DNA from: Icerya purchasi
Taxonomy: Eukaryota > Arthropoda > Insecta > Hemiptera > Monophlebidae
Reading direction: 5' to 3'
DNA: 64,000 bases
Assembly: GCA_039619475.1 (NCBI GenBank)
Contig: CM077116.1
Coordinates: forward strand, 298,510,464 to 298,574,463
The notes under the pieces are model-generated. The model searched no databases and was not told the origin of the DNA. It saw only the letters and a list, made by a program, of their open reading frames with translations. The position numbers were made by a program, and so were the translations under genes. Shown here piece after piece: positions 1 through 10,835 of the stretch (the first letter of the stretch is position 1; each line of letters begins with the position of its first letter).

Positions 1-169
1 TAAAGAGCATTTAAGCGGTAGAATGTTCAAACTACCGTCATGGGAGTAGTTGGAGAACTAGCAGCGGGGACGAATGAAAACTGTTATAACATAATCGCTA
101 ACATATAGAAACGCATTCAAATATTTATGTGAAATGCACCATGCTTGGTGTACATTTTGTAAAGTATTT

Positions 170-372
170 AATATATATATATATATATATGTATATATGT
201 TAATTACAACGTAATTTTTAGGTCGGCCCCCATCAGATTTTATAACGAAAAAATGTCGCAATTTTATGTAACGAAAGTTAATTAAAGGAAATAAAGATAG
301 TATTTTTGTGATTATGTTAGATTTTTGTGTGTCGATGCCGGTAAGAATGGCGTAAATTTTGCTCATTCATCA
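170..372 (+). repeat. Family A dispersed repeat, copy 1, with (TA)n head
   Basis: A short TA run is followed by the family A core. Its marks are a head reading AACGTAATTYTTAGGYCGG, then CCCCATYAGATTTTRTAACG, then one or more AATGTCSCAATTTTATGTAA modules, and a tail with GATGCCGGTAAGAATG and AAATTTTGNTCATT. This copy ends before the purine-rich tail seen in the copies at 6830, 23590 and 63505. No open frame runs through it, so it looks non-coding. Family membership is seen directly from the other copies here; the class of element is unknown. Confidence 0.7.
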
Positions 373-419
373 TTGTCCCCCCTATTCCTAAAAAAAGTTC
401 TTTCTTACGCCCTATTTCC

Positions 420-1640
420 TTGGCATTCTGCATCAGAAAATTGTTTGAAGGTATTGTGCTTCATAACAATATGTTCGACTTTATTGGTCTTCTCCTGATT
501 GTATTAGTCTTTTTTTTTTTGTTTTTTATCTATATAAGTCTTTTATCCGAAAACATTACACTCTGGCTTCCTTCATTGATGTCTTCTGTGCTTCTGATAA
601 TGTCTATCTTCCAACTTTAAGAGATAAAATGACGGCAATTAACATTCCAGACAATATAACTTACCTCGTTATTAAGCTCATGTCCAGTCGTTCTATCCAC
701 CTCTCTTCTCCATTATTTAACACTGCAAGAAGGGTTTCCTGCGGTCTTCCTTAAGATTCCTCATACTCTTTTGAACATTTATACTGTCAGTATCTCTTCC
801 CTTCCATTAAATTCCCGCTATTTATTCTTTGATGATGATATTATGCTTTTCTGTTCTTCCTACGATATTGTTGCAGCCAATGGAGCTTTTAATTCGCGTC
901 CCTCAATTTGCTAGAAAGTGCTCTTGCTTCTATTAATCTTTCGATTTCACCTTCTAAGTCTTCCTACGTTGTATTTACTCTTCGGGGCTTATAATCCTGC
1001 TTCCGTTAATTTATCCTTAAATAGTACAGCTCTTGCTCGTGTGAATTGCTTCCGTTATCTTGGTATCTTCCTTGATGGTCATCTGACCTTCTCCGACGAA
1101 ATCGAATATCTTTCCTCCTCCTCTATTAACCTGGCTGAAAGTCCTGTCTCCTACTAAATGGGGTGGTGACCCTTACATTCTTATTTTTCTGTATAAATCC
1201 ATCATCCGTTCCAAGCTCGACTATTGTTCGTTCATTTATGCCTGCGCCTGCAAGTCCCGACTCTCTAAACTAGATGTGATCTAAAACTCTTGCCTTTTCA
1301 ACTCTGTTTCGGTGCTATTAAATCCTCTCCTATTCCAGCACTGCTTGCTGAATCGAGTGCACCACTCCTGTCTATCCACAGATCTTATTTAGGCTATCGC
1401 TTCCTTGCTGAACATCTTTCACTCTAGTTCTCTACTCTCATTTTCTCCTAACTTTCAATTTCCAGGAATTACCGTTTTATGCCTAGAAAAATTCTTATCT
1501 TATCTCTTATTTCTCTTCGTCTTAGTTCATTTTGGCCGTACACAAGTTTCTTTAATAGTCTGGCCTATTTCTCCTTTAATTTCAGTGATCTCTGCCATCC
1601 TCCCAGAGTACTCACTTTACCTGCACTTTCGAAATTATAT
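420..1640 (+). pseudogene. I-type non-LTR retroelement fragment (reverse transcriptase), pyrimidine-rich family, copy a
   Basis: This is a broken reverse transcriptase of the I/R1 type. Scattered over the three plus frames are a palm segment reading FIDVFCASDNVYLP (about 570-615), a region like the xxPQGSxLSPxLFN motif with stops (about 730-790), a catalytic box degraded to FDDDIMLF (about 830-850), the post-catalytic box VNCFRYLGIFLDG (about 1040-1080) and a thumb-like SIIRSKLDYCSFIYA (about 1198-1240). Stops and frameshifts separate them, so the gene is dead. The coding strand is strikingly rich in T and C. The same family recurs at 26540-28000 and 58614-59482. No endonuclease or RNase H is visible here. 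Confidence is good for a retroelement, moderate for the exact clade. Confidence 0.72.
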
Positions 1641-1839
1641 ATAAAATTATGAAAATGACAAACAAAAAGAATATGTATACTTTTACCCGCAGAACTTTTT
1701 TGGCTCTTGCCTATCATCAGTTGTAAATTAAATTTCTGTATTTTGGTGTAACTCGTAATAATTAATAATTCTGGCAAACAGGTTAATATTGATAAAACAT
1801 AAATCAAACGTTTCCAGTCAAATTTTAGATGGTAGACTT

Positions 1840-2890
1840 TTGCACAATATTAGCCTGATGAGTGTCATGGAGTTATTATTTACGATAATAAATCAAAGAA
1901 TTACGAAGAATATTGCTGGATGAGATGCAATTAGGTTTTGTAGCGCATACCCGTGATGCCGTCGCATTGTTCAAAATGGCTATTCAAAGAGCAGTAACAG
2001 TAAACCGGACTATCTGCGCATGTTTTGTCGACTATAAAAAAACGTTTGATTGAGTCAACATGAGATAACGGTCCTTACTCTTCGTAGATACAATGTCGAC
2101 AAAGAGAGTATATAGTTAATTTGAACTTATATCGGCGACAAAAAATGAATTTAGCAGTTGAGTTGTCTACAATCGAAGAAACCTACAAGATACAATGAGG
2201 TGTGAGACAGGGATGTCGTTTTGCGTCCAGATTATTCAACCGCTATGTTGAGGAGGTGATGAAACGACGCACTGTAATAAAAATTAGTTTGAAATTGAAT
2301 AGCAAAAAAATTGCTAGTATTAGCTACGCAGACGACAAAGTGCTAATGGTGGAGGCGTCGCAACAGGCTCGCGACAGAAAGCGCCAAATACCACATGAAA
2401 TTAAACTTGGCTAAAACAGAAATCAGTGCAAATAGTGAAAGTTATGTCAAAGGAGCACGGCGTATATTCGTGGTGCGAGCATAGCTTGAAGAAAACTACA
2501 AGGATGGCCAGAGGTGCATTCAATAATCTTAAGCGCATACTTACATACTTAGAGACAATAATATGGATATACATATATCTCCGGCTGCGAATATTAAAGT
2601 GTTTTACGAATGGCTAATAGTACACTACTCATCAGAGCTACGGATAACGACAAAAGCAGTCCAAAACGAAATATCTGCATTCGAAATGCGCTGTTATCGT
2701 TGTTGACGCAGCATTAAATAGCTGCAAAAGATAACCCCAACGATGAAGTACTTGGACGGACTGCGCTCCGAGAAAAAAATCTCCTGTCGACAATTTCGGA
2801 AGGAAAAGGGATCTATTTACAACACGAAACGGAACGTGACAGGCTGTTTTAAACGGTTGCACAGGAAAGATATACATTTAACATCGAAAG
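1840..2890 (+). pseudogene. RTE-type non-LTR retroelement fragment (reverse transcriptase), copy a
   Basis: The stretch holds the core of an RTE-like reverse transcriptase in several frames. A segment near 1920-2050 ends in TICACFVDYKKTFD, the palm motif with the first catalytic aspartate. A 70-residue open frame at 2202-2414 begins MRQGCRFASRLFN, the primer-grip box, and contains ISYADDKVLMV with the YADD catalytic pair. Downstream, RMARGAFNNLKRIL and, near 2690, AFEMRCYRCC match the usual RTE C-terminal region. In-frame stops just after KKTFD and elsewhere make it a pseudogene. The endonuclease N-terminus is absent. The 62.6 kb fragment has the same ARRAFNNLERIL box and is probably related. 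Confidence 0.75.
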
Positions 2891-3720
2891 TCCGTGAAAT
2901 TCATTTTCGACAACTCGCGTGAACCGACGGTGATTGAATTTTTTTGAAGCGAGCTATGTTAACAACATACAACTTTCAACCGAAGTGCAGCTGAGCGACT
3001 ATCGAACGATGATCGACGTACCTCTTTTCAGCATCTTACCCAGCGCGATGTATGTAGTATAGCTGTTGTTGAATACTGAGCACCATCAATGTAGCTATGT
3101 AATTACACATACACATTTCAATAATACTTTATGTTGACTTTATTAATAAGTTAAAATCACATTATCAAAAATAAAATATATCTATAACTTTTAATTTGTT
3201 TTTAAGTTATTATAAATATATTTTGTCTTTATTAGTATGATTTTTAACTTATTAATAGTGAAAACAATGCATAAAAATGGAAGAAGACAATTTTAATTAC
3301 GTTAACTTTAATTTATCGTTATACGAAAGTGTAAAACCACGAAATTACTGAATTTTCTGCGGACAACTAGTGCGGAAATTCTCACTAATTTACTTTACGT
3401 CCAACCATTCTCTATTTCGTTGGTCTTTACTTTAAAGTTTACCTTAACATTCTCACATGAATTTACCATTAACATTTAATTATAATTGAAAAGGTAATAC
3501 TGAGAAAAGCTGAGCCATATTTTGCGTTACAATACTTATATCAAATTTTGTACTGACAATTGCTGTATTTTAAATAAAAGCATAAAATTAATAGACAGTT
3601 TACCCAAAAAATTATTATTTTACGTTAATTTTTTAATTTTAAAATTGATTTATTATTATTATAAATAACTAGCCTATCAATAATCGCACAGCTGTATTCG
3701 CCGCGACTCAAAAACAATTT
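2891..3720. other. AT-rich stretch without recognised genes
   Basis: No coding signal is seen. The only structure is a small inverted repeat: an arm containing TTATTAATAAGTTAAAA near 3140-3164 is complementary to one near 3231-3258, with an AT-rich spacer of about 65 bases. It could be a remnant of a short MITE or chance in AT-rich DNA. Confidence 0.5.
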
Positions 3721-3740
3721 ACGTATGTATATATACATGT

Positions 3741-4214
3741 ATGAATAAAATATGGAAAGATGGTTCTGTAACGAAGAATACAAAAGTGAAGTTGGTCAAC
3801 ACACTGATTTTCTCGATATTACTGTACGCAGCAGAAACTTGGACACTGAAAAAGGCAACTATAAGACGAGTAGATAGTTTCCAGATGTGGTGTTGGCGAA
3901 AGGTTCTTAAAATACCCCGGACGGCAAAACGAATCAATACATCTGTAATAGAAGAAATCGGGACTGCGCAACGATTATCCAGTATTGTACTCAGCCGTAA
4001 GATGAACTTTTTTGGACACCTTATGCGCAGAGAAAATGGAATGGAGCGCTGGCTGATACAGGCGAAAGTGGAAGGCAAGAGATCCAGAGGTCGACCACCA
4101 GCGCGATGGACCAATGCGATACAGGATGTAACGGGTCTGAGCTTACAGATGTCCTGTCTCAAAGCAGAGAATCGCGAGCAATGGCGAAAAATAATTAAAT
4201 CGGCGTCGCCATGA
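3741..4214 (+). pseudogene. C-terminal fragment of an RTE-type retroelement reverse transcriptase, copy b (open frame)
   Basis: A 157-residue open frame carries the characteristic tail of insect RTE-like polyproteins. TLIFSILLYAAETWTL (about residues 22-37) is followed by DSFQMWCWRKVLKIP, then FGHLMRRENGMERWLIQAKV, then GKRSRGRPPARW and a terminal ENREQWRKIIKSA. The upstream endonuclease and RT are missing, so this is a 5'-truncated copy, but the remaining frame has no break, which suggests it is younger than the fragment at 1840. The start codon is only the first ATG inside the truncation and is not a real start. The 3' tail has GACACCCCTCTGGGG and an ATGATGAT-like end that runs into a TATACATG repeat. 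Confidence 0.82.
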
Positions 4215-4265
4215 TCACGACACCCCTCTGGGGTTTTCGACCAAATGATGATATACATGTATATA

Positions 4266-4370
4266 CATGTATATATATATATATATATGTATTAATTACA
4301 ACGTAATTCTCAGGCCGGTTCTGATTAAAAAAAATCCCCCAATTTTATGTAACGTTTGTTATATTTTAAT
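4266..4370 (+). repeat. Family A repeat, copy 2 (short), after a (TA)n tract
   Basis: A TA tract is followed by the family A head with GTAATTCTCAGGCCGG and one AATTTTATGTAACG module ending in TTTGTTATATTTTA. The copy then stops and runs directly into a minus-strand copy of another repeat (family P). It shows that family A begins at TA tracts. Confidence 0.65.
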
Positions 4371-4375
4371 TTTTA

Positions 4376-4545
4376 CCGACTTCCAAAAAGAAGCCGGTTA
4401 TACGTTCGTCGCGTATGTTTCTTTGTTTTATGTTTGTTCGCGCATAATTCATATTTATATAGACCGATTTTACTGATTCTTTGTCTATTAAAAAAAGTAC
4501 CATTCATGAGTAATAATGAAAATCGGATTTTTTTTTTTTTAAACG
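4376..4545 (-). repeat. Family P dispersed repeat (AAGTCGGT type), copy 1
   Basis: Read on the minus strand, this copy has AAAATCGG..., AATAGACAAAGAATCAGTAA, ATAAATATGAATTATGCGCG, ACATACGCGACGAACG and a terminal CTTCTTTTTGGAAGTCGGT. The same order occurs at 52885-53010 and 54204-54402 on the plus strand. Repeats ending in a GAAGTCGGTT-like motif are common in insect genomes as I recall; the present call rests on the three copies in this window. No coding capacity is seen. Confidence 0.65.
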
Positions 4546-4647
4546 TAAAATGTGGAGAATAAAATGATAAAAAAATTTGATTCTAGCGGTTGCATTTTTT
4601 TTTTATTATTATATAAAATTGAGAAATTTTTTCGTTATAAAATCTAA

Positions 4648-5384
4648 TTTTTTTTTTTTTTTAAAGTTGTTATTGTATTACAAACTGGCCATCTAGACCA
4701 TTTAGCAATATTCTTAACAGGAAAATATTGAGCATGAAGGGAGAAGTACGCAATAGTACCTACCCGATAAACTTTGCCTTAAACAAGGTCATGAGGTTTC
4801 TTACGCTTCAGCCGCCTTCTATCATTAGCAGCATGTAGCAGTCCAGCAGCAAGTTTATTTGGATGACTTTCAAGTCTTTCTGCTTGTCTTCGAGCATGAG
4901 TTTTAATAACATCCGCCACATACACTACTCCTAAATCTTAATGCAAAGTTTAATTTGATACATACCATGGCGCCTTGATTACGAGCCTAAGGATTTTATT
5001 CTGCGTGGTCTGTATTATCTTCAGATTTGTAGGTTTAGCACAACCCCAAAGCTGTACTCCGTAGGTCCAAATAGGCTTCAAGATACTTGTATATATCAAA
5101 CGTTTATTATCAATACTTAAAACGCTATTTCTTCCTAGAAGCCAGTACATTTTTTTAACATGAATATCTATTTCTCTTTTCTTTTTGTCCGAATAGGCTT
5201 CTATGTTAAACGACTACCTAGGTGTAGTCCCAAGTACTTAACTGTTGTTCTCACAGGCAATTCCAGTCCATTTATCCTAACAGTTGGGGTTATGACTTTT
5301 CTATTCGTGAAATGAACGTTTACCGATTTACTTTCATTGATCTGAACTTTCGGCTTTTTAAACCAGCTTTCTGCTTCGATAAGA
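4648..5384 (-). pseudogene. 5'-truncated Jockey retroelement copy (3' end of ORF2 and tail)
   Basis: A T-run at the left edge is the poly(A) tail of a minus-strand insertion. The sequence is nearly identical to 10701-11450, the 3' end of the long Jockey element. It keeps the ORF2 C-terminus, including a 66-residue open piece at 5150-4950 with MYWLLGRNSVLSIDNKRLIY and WTYGVQLWGCA, and a Lys/Arg-rich end with its stop near 4780. At about 5384 homology stops at the boundary with a family A scrap, so most of ORF2 is missing. Its reading frame carries the same small insertion near 5180 as the long copy. Confidence 0.85.
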
Positions 5385-5450
5385 TAAAATCTAATGGGGG
5401 TCGGCCTAAGAATTACGTTGTAAATTTTGATAATTTTATATAAAGTAATT
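5384..5450 (-). repeat. Family A scrap, copy 3
   Basis: On the minus strand this shows the CCATTAGATTTTATC end and the CCTAAGAATTACGTTG junction, followed by AATTTTGATNATTTTATA. It separates the truncated Jockey copy from the neighbouring retroelement fragment and may mark a recombination or insertion point. Confidence 0.55.
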
Positions 5451-6180
5451 CGACGGCACTTTTCCTTAACGTTACTGGTACGAGCGCCATTGTTGAATAA
5501 CGAATGCTATTATCCTAACCCCATTCATAGCCCAAAGTATTTTAACCTCCATGGCTAATTCCATGTATTTATTAATTTTCATAGAGTATCTATTTTGAGT
5601 GTTTTCATTATTCACAACTGTAATATCAATAAGGGTCACATGTTTATTCTTCTTATCGACTAACGTTATTATATTATCAGGTCGGTTCGCAGCGACCGTT
5701 TTATCTGTTATTATTGCATGTCCTGTTATATCTTATGCCTTTCATTTTCGGCGTTATTAGGTGGTTTACACTTGTAATACGGTTCATTATTAATTATTAT
5801 ACCATGTAATTTGCATATAACTTTATATATTTTCATAGCAACATTATTATGCCTGTGTGTGTGTGTATTGCGTTTGTGCCAGCATGGGGCATCTTGTGTG
5901 TATTACGTTTGTGTCGGCATGGGACATCAGGCGTGTATATGATCTATGGTCTCCAGATTTCCGTTACACTTTCTACAATTTTCGTTTTCTATCTATTCTT
6001 TTAATATTATTTTCCTATGTACACGTGTTTTTCCATACACCATCTTGTAATTATTATTATAGAGATTTACATTCTATTGGCGACTTCTTCGCATGACAAC
6101 AATATATTATTTCTATCATGATAACGTAGCAGGTCTATAGGGCAGTTATAGCCGTTGCGTACACTTCATGGTATGGTATA
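5440..6180 (-). pseudogene. Retroelement C-terminal fragment with zinc motif and PD-(D/E)XK-like domain
   Basis: Minus-strand translation gives, in order, a zinc-binding piece CRKCNGNLETIDHIHA (about 5985-5930), a segment VAMKIYKVICKLHGIIINN followed by EPYYKCKPP, and a nuclease-like segment ANRPDNIITL...VTLIDITV...NKYMELAMEVKILW (about 5700-5510). The RPD...LIDI...K pattern resembles restriction-enzyme-like domains (RPD-X-D-X-K). I know this combination as the C-terminal part of a widespread arthropod non-LTR retroelement type, but I cannot name the clade with certainty. Frames shift at least twice and an approximately 37-bp tandem duplication at 5853-5930 breaks the zinc region, so it is not functional. 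No reverse transcriptase is attached. Confidence 0.7.
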
Positions 6181-6224
6181 TAAATAAATACCCATTATGT
6201 GCAAAAAAGATTTCAAAACCAAAA

Positions 6225-7140
6225 AAAGGTACGATTTATATTACGATCGTTACATAAAATTGGGACATTTTTGTAGAACATTTTTCGTTACATAAAATTG
6301 GGACACTTTTTTGAGACATTTTTTAGGACATTGGACAGCCTAAGATTTACGTTGTAATTAATGTATAACTCAGCCATTTTGGCCTCGCAAGGGGCTCTGC
6401 TCCTTGACCCTTCTTGCTTACATTTCTGTCTCTTTCTCTTCTGTACTTACTATAAAATGAGTAAAATTTACAGTGTTGAATATAATAACATAATCACAAA
6501 AATCCTATAAAATTTAACAAACGTTACATAAAATTTGGGACATTTTTGTGGAACATTTTTCGTTACATAAAATTGGGACATTTTTTTTAATGGGGGTAGC
6601 CTAAGAATTACGTTGTAATTAATATACATAGATATAAAATTAAAACGTAATTCTTAGGCCGGGCCTCATTAGAAAAATTGTCCTAATTTTATGTAACGAA
6701 AACATGTCCCAATGTTATGTAACGAAAAAATATCCCAAAAAATGTCCCAATTTTATGTAACATTTGTTATATTTTAAGGCTTTAAACTTTTCTACATCTG
6801 TCGTTTCTGAAGCAAAAGGCGTATCACCTATAAATAACGTAATTCTTAGGCCGGTCCCCATTAGATTTTGTAACCAAAAAAATGTACTAATTTTATGTAA
6901 CGAAAAAGTGTTTATAAAAAAATGTCCCAATTTTATGTATTTAATTTTATAGGATATAAGGATAGGATTTTTGTGATTACGTTATTTATTTTTGTGCCAA
7001 TGCCGATAAGAATGACGTAAATTTTGGTCATTTTATACAAAGTATAGAAAAGAAAGAGACAGAAATGTAAGCAAGAGGGGTCAAGGGGAAGATCCCTTTG
7101 CGAGGCCAAAGTGGTCGAGTTTATATACATACATATACAA
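6225..7140. repeat. Cluster of family A copies in both orientations
   Basis: At least four copies lie side by side. Minus-strand pieces occupy about 6225-6480 and 6525-6632. Plus-strand pieces occupy about 6640-6785 and 6830-7135. The outer parts are mirror images: the sequence 6358-6470 (GGCCTCGCAAGGGGCTC, CATTTCTGTCTCTTTCTC) is the reverse complement of the tail at 7021-7125. The plus copy at 6830-7135 is the most complete, running from CGTAATTCTTAGGCCGG to GAAAGAGACAGAAATGTAAG and GCGAGGCCAAAGTGG before a TA-rich end. There is no coding capacity. Confidence 0.72.
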
Positions 7141-9482
7141 TATGAAAAAATTATCAATGTAATTTATTTTGCGTATAAGCTTTTCACTCGGTACGATTCT
7201 ATAAGTGACACAAGTAACCACATACATATATGACATAAAATATTAAATATTCTCGGTATTAACATGATGCCATTTGCTCACTTTTGATGGCATTGCTGCG
7301 ACTCTTTTTCAATGGCAAGTAATTTTGTTGCATTCTAGATTTGCCGAAAGAATTTAGTTCCTCCTCTCGGCAAAGGCTTGTGCTGCTACTTTTTTCCTAG
7401 GATTACCCGACCATTGAAGCCTGTAAGCATATCGATCCTACCGTGACAGTTTAGTAGTTTGGATTTATCCTTTTGTTGCGAGTAAAGATTTCATCGAAAT
7501 CAATGAGAAACGAGAGAAAAAAGCGAGAAAATGTTCAATCCGTATTCTCACGAGTGAAAATGGTTTTAATAAAGTGCTAAAATTTTAAACGAGCCAATCG
7601 GTTTGGAACTAAATAAAAATTTCTGAAATAGCGGCAGTCGCCGGAATTTATGTAAATGCGTTCTAGTCAAGGATCATCGTTGATGTATTTGCCGCATGAG
7701 CGTCGGTAGCGGCGGAGCGGTGCAGTCGATGAAACAGGTGCGGTAGTAGTGGTAACAGTTTAAAATGATGTCAACTGAAGGAAGAGAAGTTAAAGGTGTA
7801 CACGTAGCCGGGGAGACCTTATGAAAAACTTTTAACTTTCGGAAGAGGCTTTTATATTTTATAGCCGGACATAAACGAAACTTTAACTTCATGACCGAAA
7901 ATTCACCAGCAAAGTGTATCTTCTTTGTGAAAAGTACGCACACCGTCGCAGACGCACTTACTTCGCCGACGATTCGGTCTCGCTCCACGAGAACTTTTAT
8001 CCTTTAAAATATTACATCGAGCTTAGCCGAAATTCACTTTTTTTTTCTTTTTATTTTCCGCCTTTTTCGATCATCTTCCCTTCGCCTAATAATTCCATGT
8101 ACGCCCTTCAGCCGTTCGTCGCTGTACGATTGATCTTTTAATAATATACGTACACTATCGTCTCGAGTTCTATCCACTCGGAAGAATATTTTTCCGGGAC
8201 CAAATCCTTTTTCCGTTATTATTATAACGATTATTCGCCCCCTTTTCCCCGCTCCTCAACGCAAAATCATTTTAAAACGTACGTCTACGTTTATAGTATT
8301 TTCTCACGTTTCTAATCCGCAGATAGACGCACCTGTACGTGTTGTCGGACACTTGCCGACATTATTACCTGAGAATGAATGCGAGAAATGGTGATGATAT
8401 AAACGCGGCCTGTGCGCTCGGTGCGGAGTTTTGATATAAATGAATTATTGCACGGATATCGCGCGCTTCCTCGTACGAGTGGAGAATTTGAAGACGTGCA
8501 TTCGTTTCCATTTAGATATTTCCCCTCGATACAACGAGGTCTACAAATCGCATTAGCGCTGCACTACGTTAAATTGACAGGATATTGATTCTCTTTTTTC
8601 ATTTTTTTCCGTTGTAAATACCGCAAAAACCGAAATAAAAATGTTCCGGAACGTTTTGTCGGTTGTTGTTGTTTTCTTTTAAGGGGGTTTTTCCGCGTTA
8701 ATGTAATATTTGTATTCCAGTTGGAGTAATGCTCAGTTTGGAAACAATGAGGGACACGTTTTAGACGTCGATACAAATCACTTAACACCAGAGAGTGCCC
8801 GTTCCAGTTACTTCCATTTACCCGTTACATCTGTTATCCTACAATTACGTTGCAGCCTGCCGCAATTTATTCCGATTTGTTTCACTCGCCCTCGGCAACG
8901 AATTTATTTCCGATGTCGCATTCGAAACAAATACACATCGGATGTGAGTTTTAAAAACGGTTCAATGTTACGGAAAACTTGTAATGAACAAAATCGCGAA
9001 CCCTCTTCTAAAGGATACGCTCAAACGGTCACATCGGTTAATATACGTAAAATAATGTTTTTCTTAATTATCCGGCTACAATACATTTGCATTGCCATCT
9101 AGTAAAGTAATTCATAATATTATATTTGAAGACGTTTTACAATACGAGACTTCTTTATTTAAATATCTTATTACAATCTGCAGGTACCAGTTTCGTATCT
9201 ATTCATTCAGCGGCGGATCTACCGAGGGCTGAGGAGAGCACCCCCTCCCCAGAGAACCGAAGCCTCTATAAAAAAACTTTTTTAATTTACACCATAAAAG
9301 ATTTGTATAAATTTTGCCTACGGATTTTATTAATTAATATTTCATACTGTTTTTTAGTAAAACTATTAATGTTACACGTTTTTATTTTATTTTAAACCCA
9401 ACTGTCATCGATATTTTGCCTTTCTTATTTATATTTAATTTTTAATTTTTATTTTGCAATTTTAATTAAAAATAGTTCAGCG

Positions 9483-9485
<3 letters not shown>
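7141..9485. other. Unassigned stretch, no supported gene
   Basis: Short open frames occur on both strands (for example 7674-7988 and 8710-9102) but none shows a recognisable domain or a splice arrangement that I can defend. Composition is less AT-rich than the flanks from about 7600 to 8900. A short GC-rich patch with CACCCCCTCCCCAG lies near 9237. The stretch may be host intergenic or intronic DNA. Confidence 0.5.

Positions 9486-9539
<54 letters not shown>
9486..9539. repeat. (TA)n microsatellite
   Basis: An uninterrupted alternating AT tract of about 50 bases ends in a TATGTATATG variant. No known repeat family is attached on either side, unlike several other TA tracts in the window. Confidence 0.9.
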
Positions 9540-9544
<5 letters not shown>

Positions 9545-10700
9545 GTATATATTTTTTGTACTTGCTCGCGAACAAAGAGAATTCGGATCGGATTACTAAC
9601 AAAAGTAAAAAAGAAGTGAAGTGTCTAATAAAAATACTATCTTTCTTACTATTTCTAAACTACCATATTTAAGGTATAATTTTTTAATTTCGTTTTATTT
9701 TTCACCCCTAAATATAAAACAAAATTTAAATTAATCGTAATAATTATGTTTTTTTAAAAGATTTTTAAATTTCTAAAGAGTCGTTATTTGATTTTCTTTA
9801 TGAAAGAAGGGGTGGTATTTCTCAAATCTATTGCTTACCGTAGAATTATACAATTTCCCTTCCCAAAATGTTTTTCTGGATCCACGCCGGATTCATTATA
9901 TAACTTATCACTATTACAACCGCATGTCCCCAAACAAAAACATCACGAACTCGCCAGATGAGTTAAGTTACTTTCGAAATTTAAAAACATTAAGTATTCA
10001 TAAAATCGACTTGAATTCCTAAAGTAAGCAATTGTATTGAAAAAGATTTTTTCAGTGAACTAACTAGCATTAGCGAAATATTAAAGTGTTTTAAAATATC
10101 TCGATAAATCTAAGTATAGTTCAAAATGTACACGAACTGTTTAGAGTTTTTAAGACAATCTTCGCCGATAAAAAATATTATAATGTTTATTAATTCTAGC
10201 TTAAAATTTTCGCAGCTTCTTGAATTCATTATATAATTATTTACAGTAGAAAGTGTGACCTGGTTTTCCCCGAAAAATGATTATATAATGTGACCTATTA
10301 ATTCTAATTAGTTCTTTTTTTTTTGTGTTTTTCGAATTCCTTAGACGTCTGATGTTCAAAACACAATTTTTTTTCTACTTCACAAAGGTGTAATAGTGAA
10401 TATGCCTCTACACTTTGTACTAGATTTTTTAGAATTTATCTGGGAAATTGAAAAACAGTAAAAAACTGTCTTTTTATCATTATTTCGCCTTACATGGTAG
10501 CTACCGAGTGGTTTATAAACGTTTGAAAAAGTATTCACGTATTTTACATAGTTTTCGAAGCACGCATGAACTGTCTCAAATTTTTTAAGACTATTCGATT
10601 TTTTATTGAATTTTTTGGTCTTATGAGATAAAAATGAAAATTTTTACATTACAAAGGGAGTGTTCTTGAATTTTTCCCCTCCTTTTCATTAAAGAAATAG
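9540..10700. other. AT-rich stretch without recognised genes
   Basis: No protein domain is seen. Two related segments of about 45 bases (near 10115-10160 and 10550-10600) share GAACTGT and TTTTTAAGAC and may be internal repeats of an old element. The right end abuts the poly(A) tail of the minus-strand Jockey element. Confidence 0.5.
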
Positions 10701-10835
10701 TTTTTTTTTTTTTTTTTTTTAAATTGTTATTGTATTACAAACTAGCCATCTAGGCCATTTAGCAATATTCTTAACAGGGAAATATTTAGCATGAAGGGAG
10801 AAGTACCCAATAGTACCTACCCGATAAACTTTACC

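Noticed and set aside
8710..9102. 130-residue open frame on the plus strand
   Set aside because: No domain is visible and the composition does not look coding. An upstream pyrimidine tract could pass for a splice acceptor, but such tracts are everywhere here.
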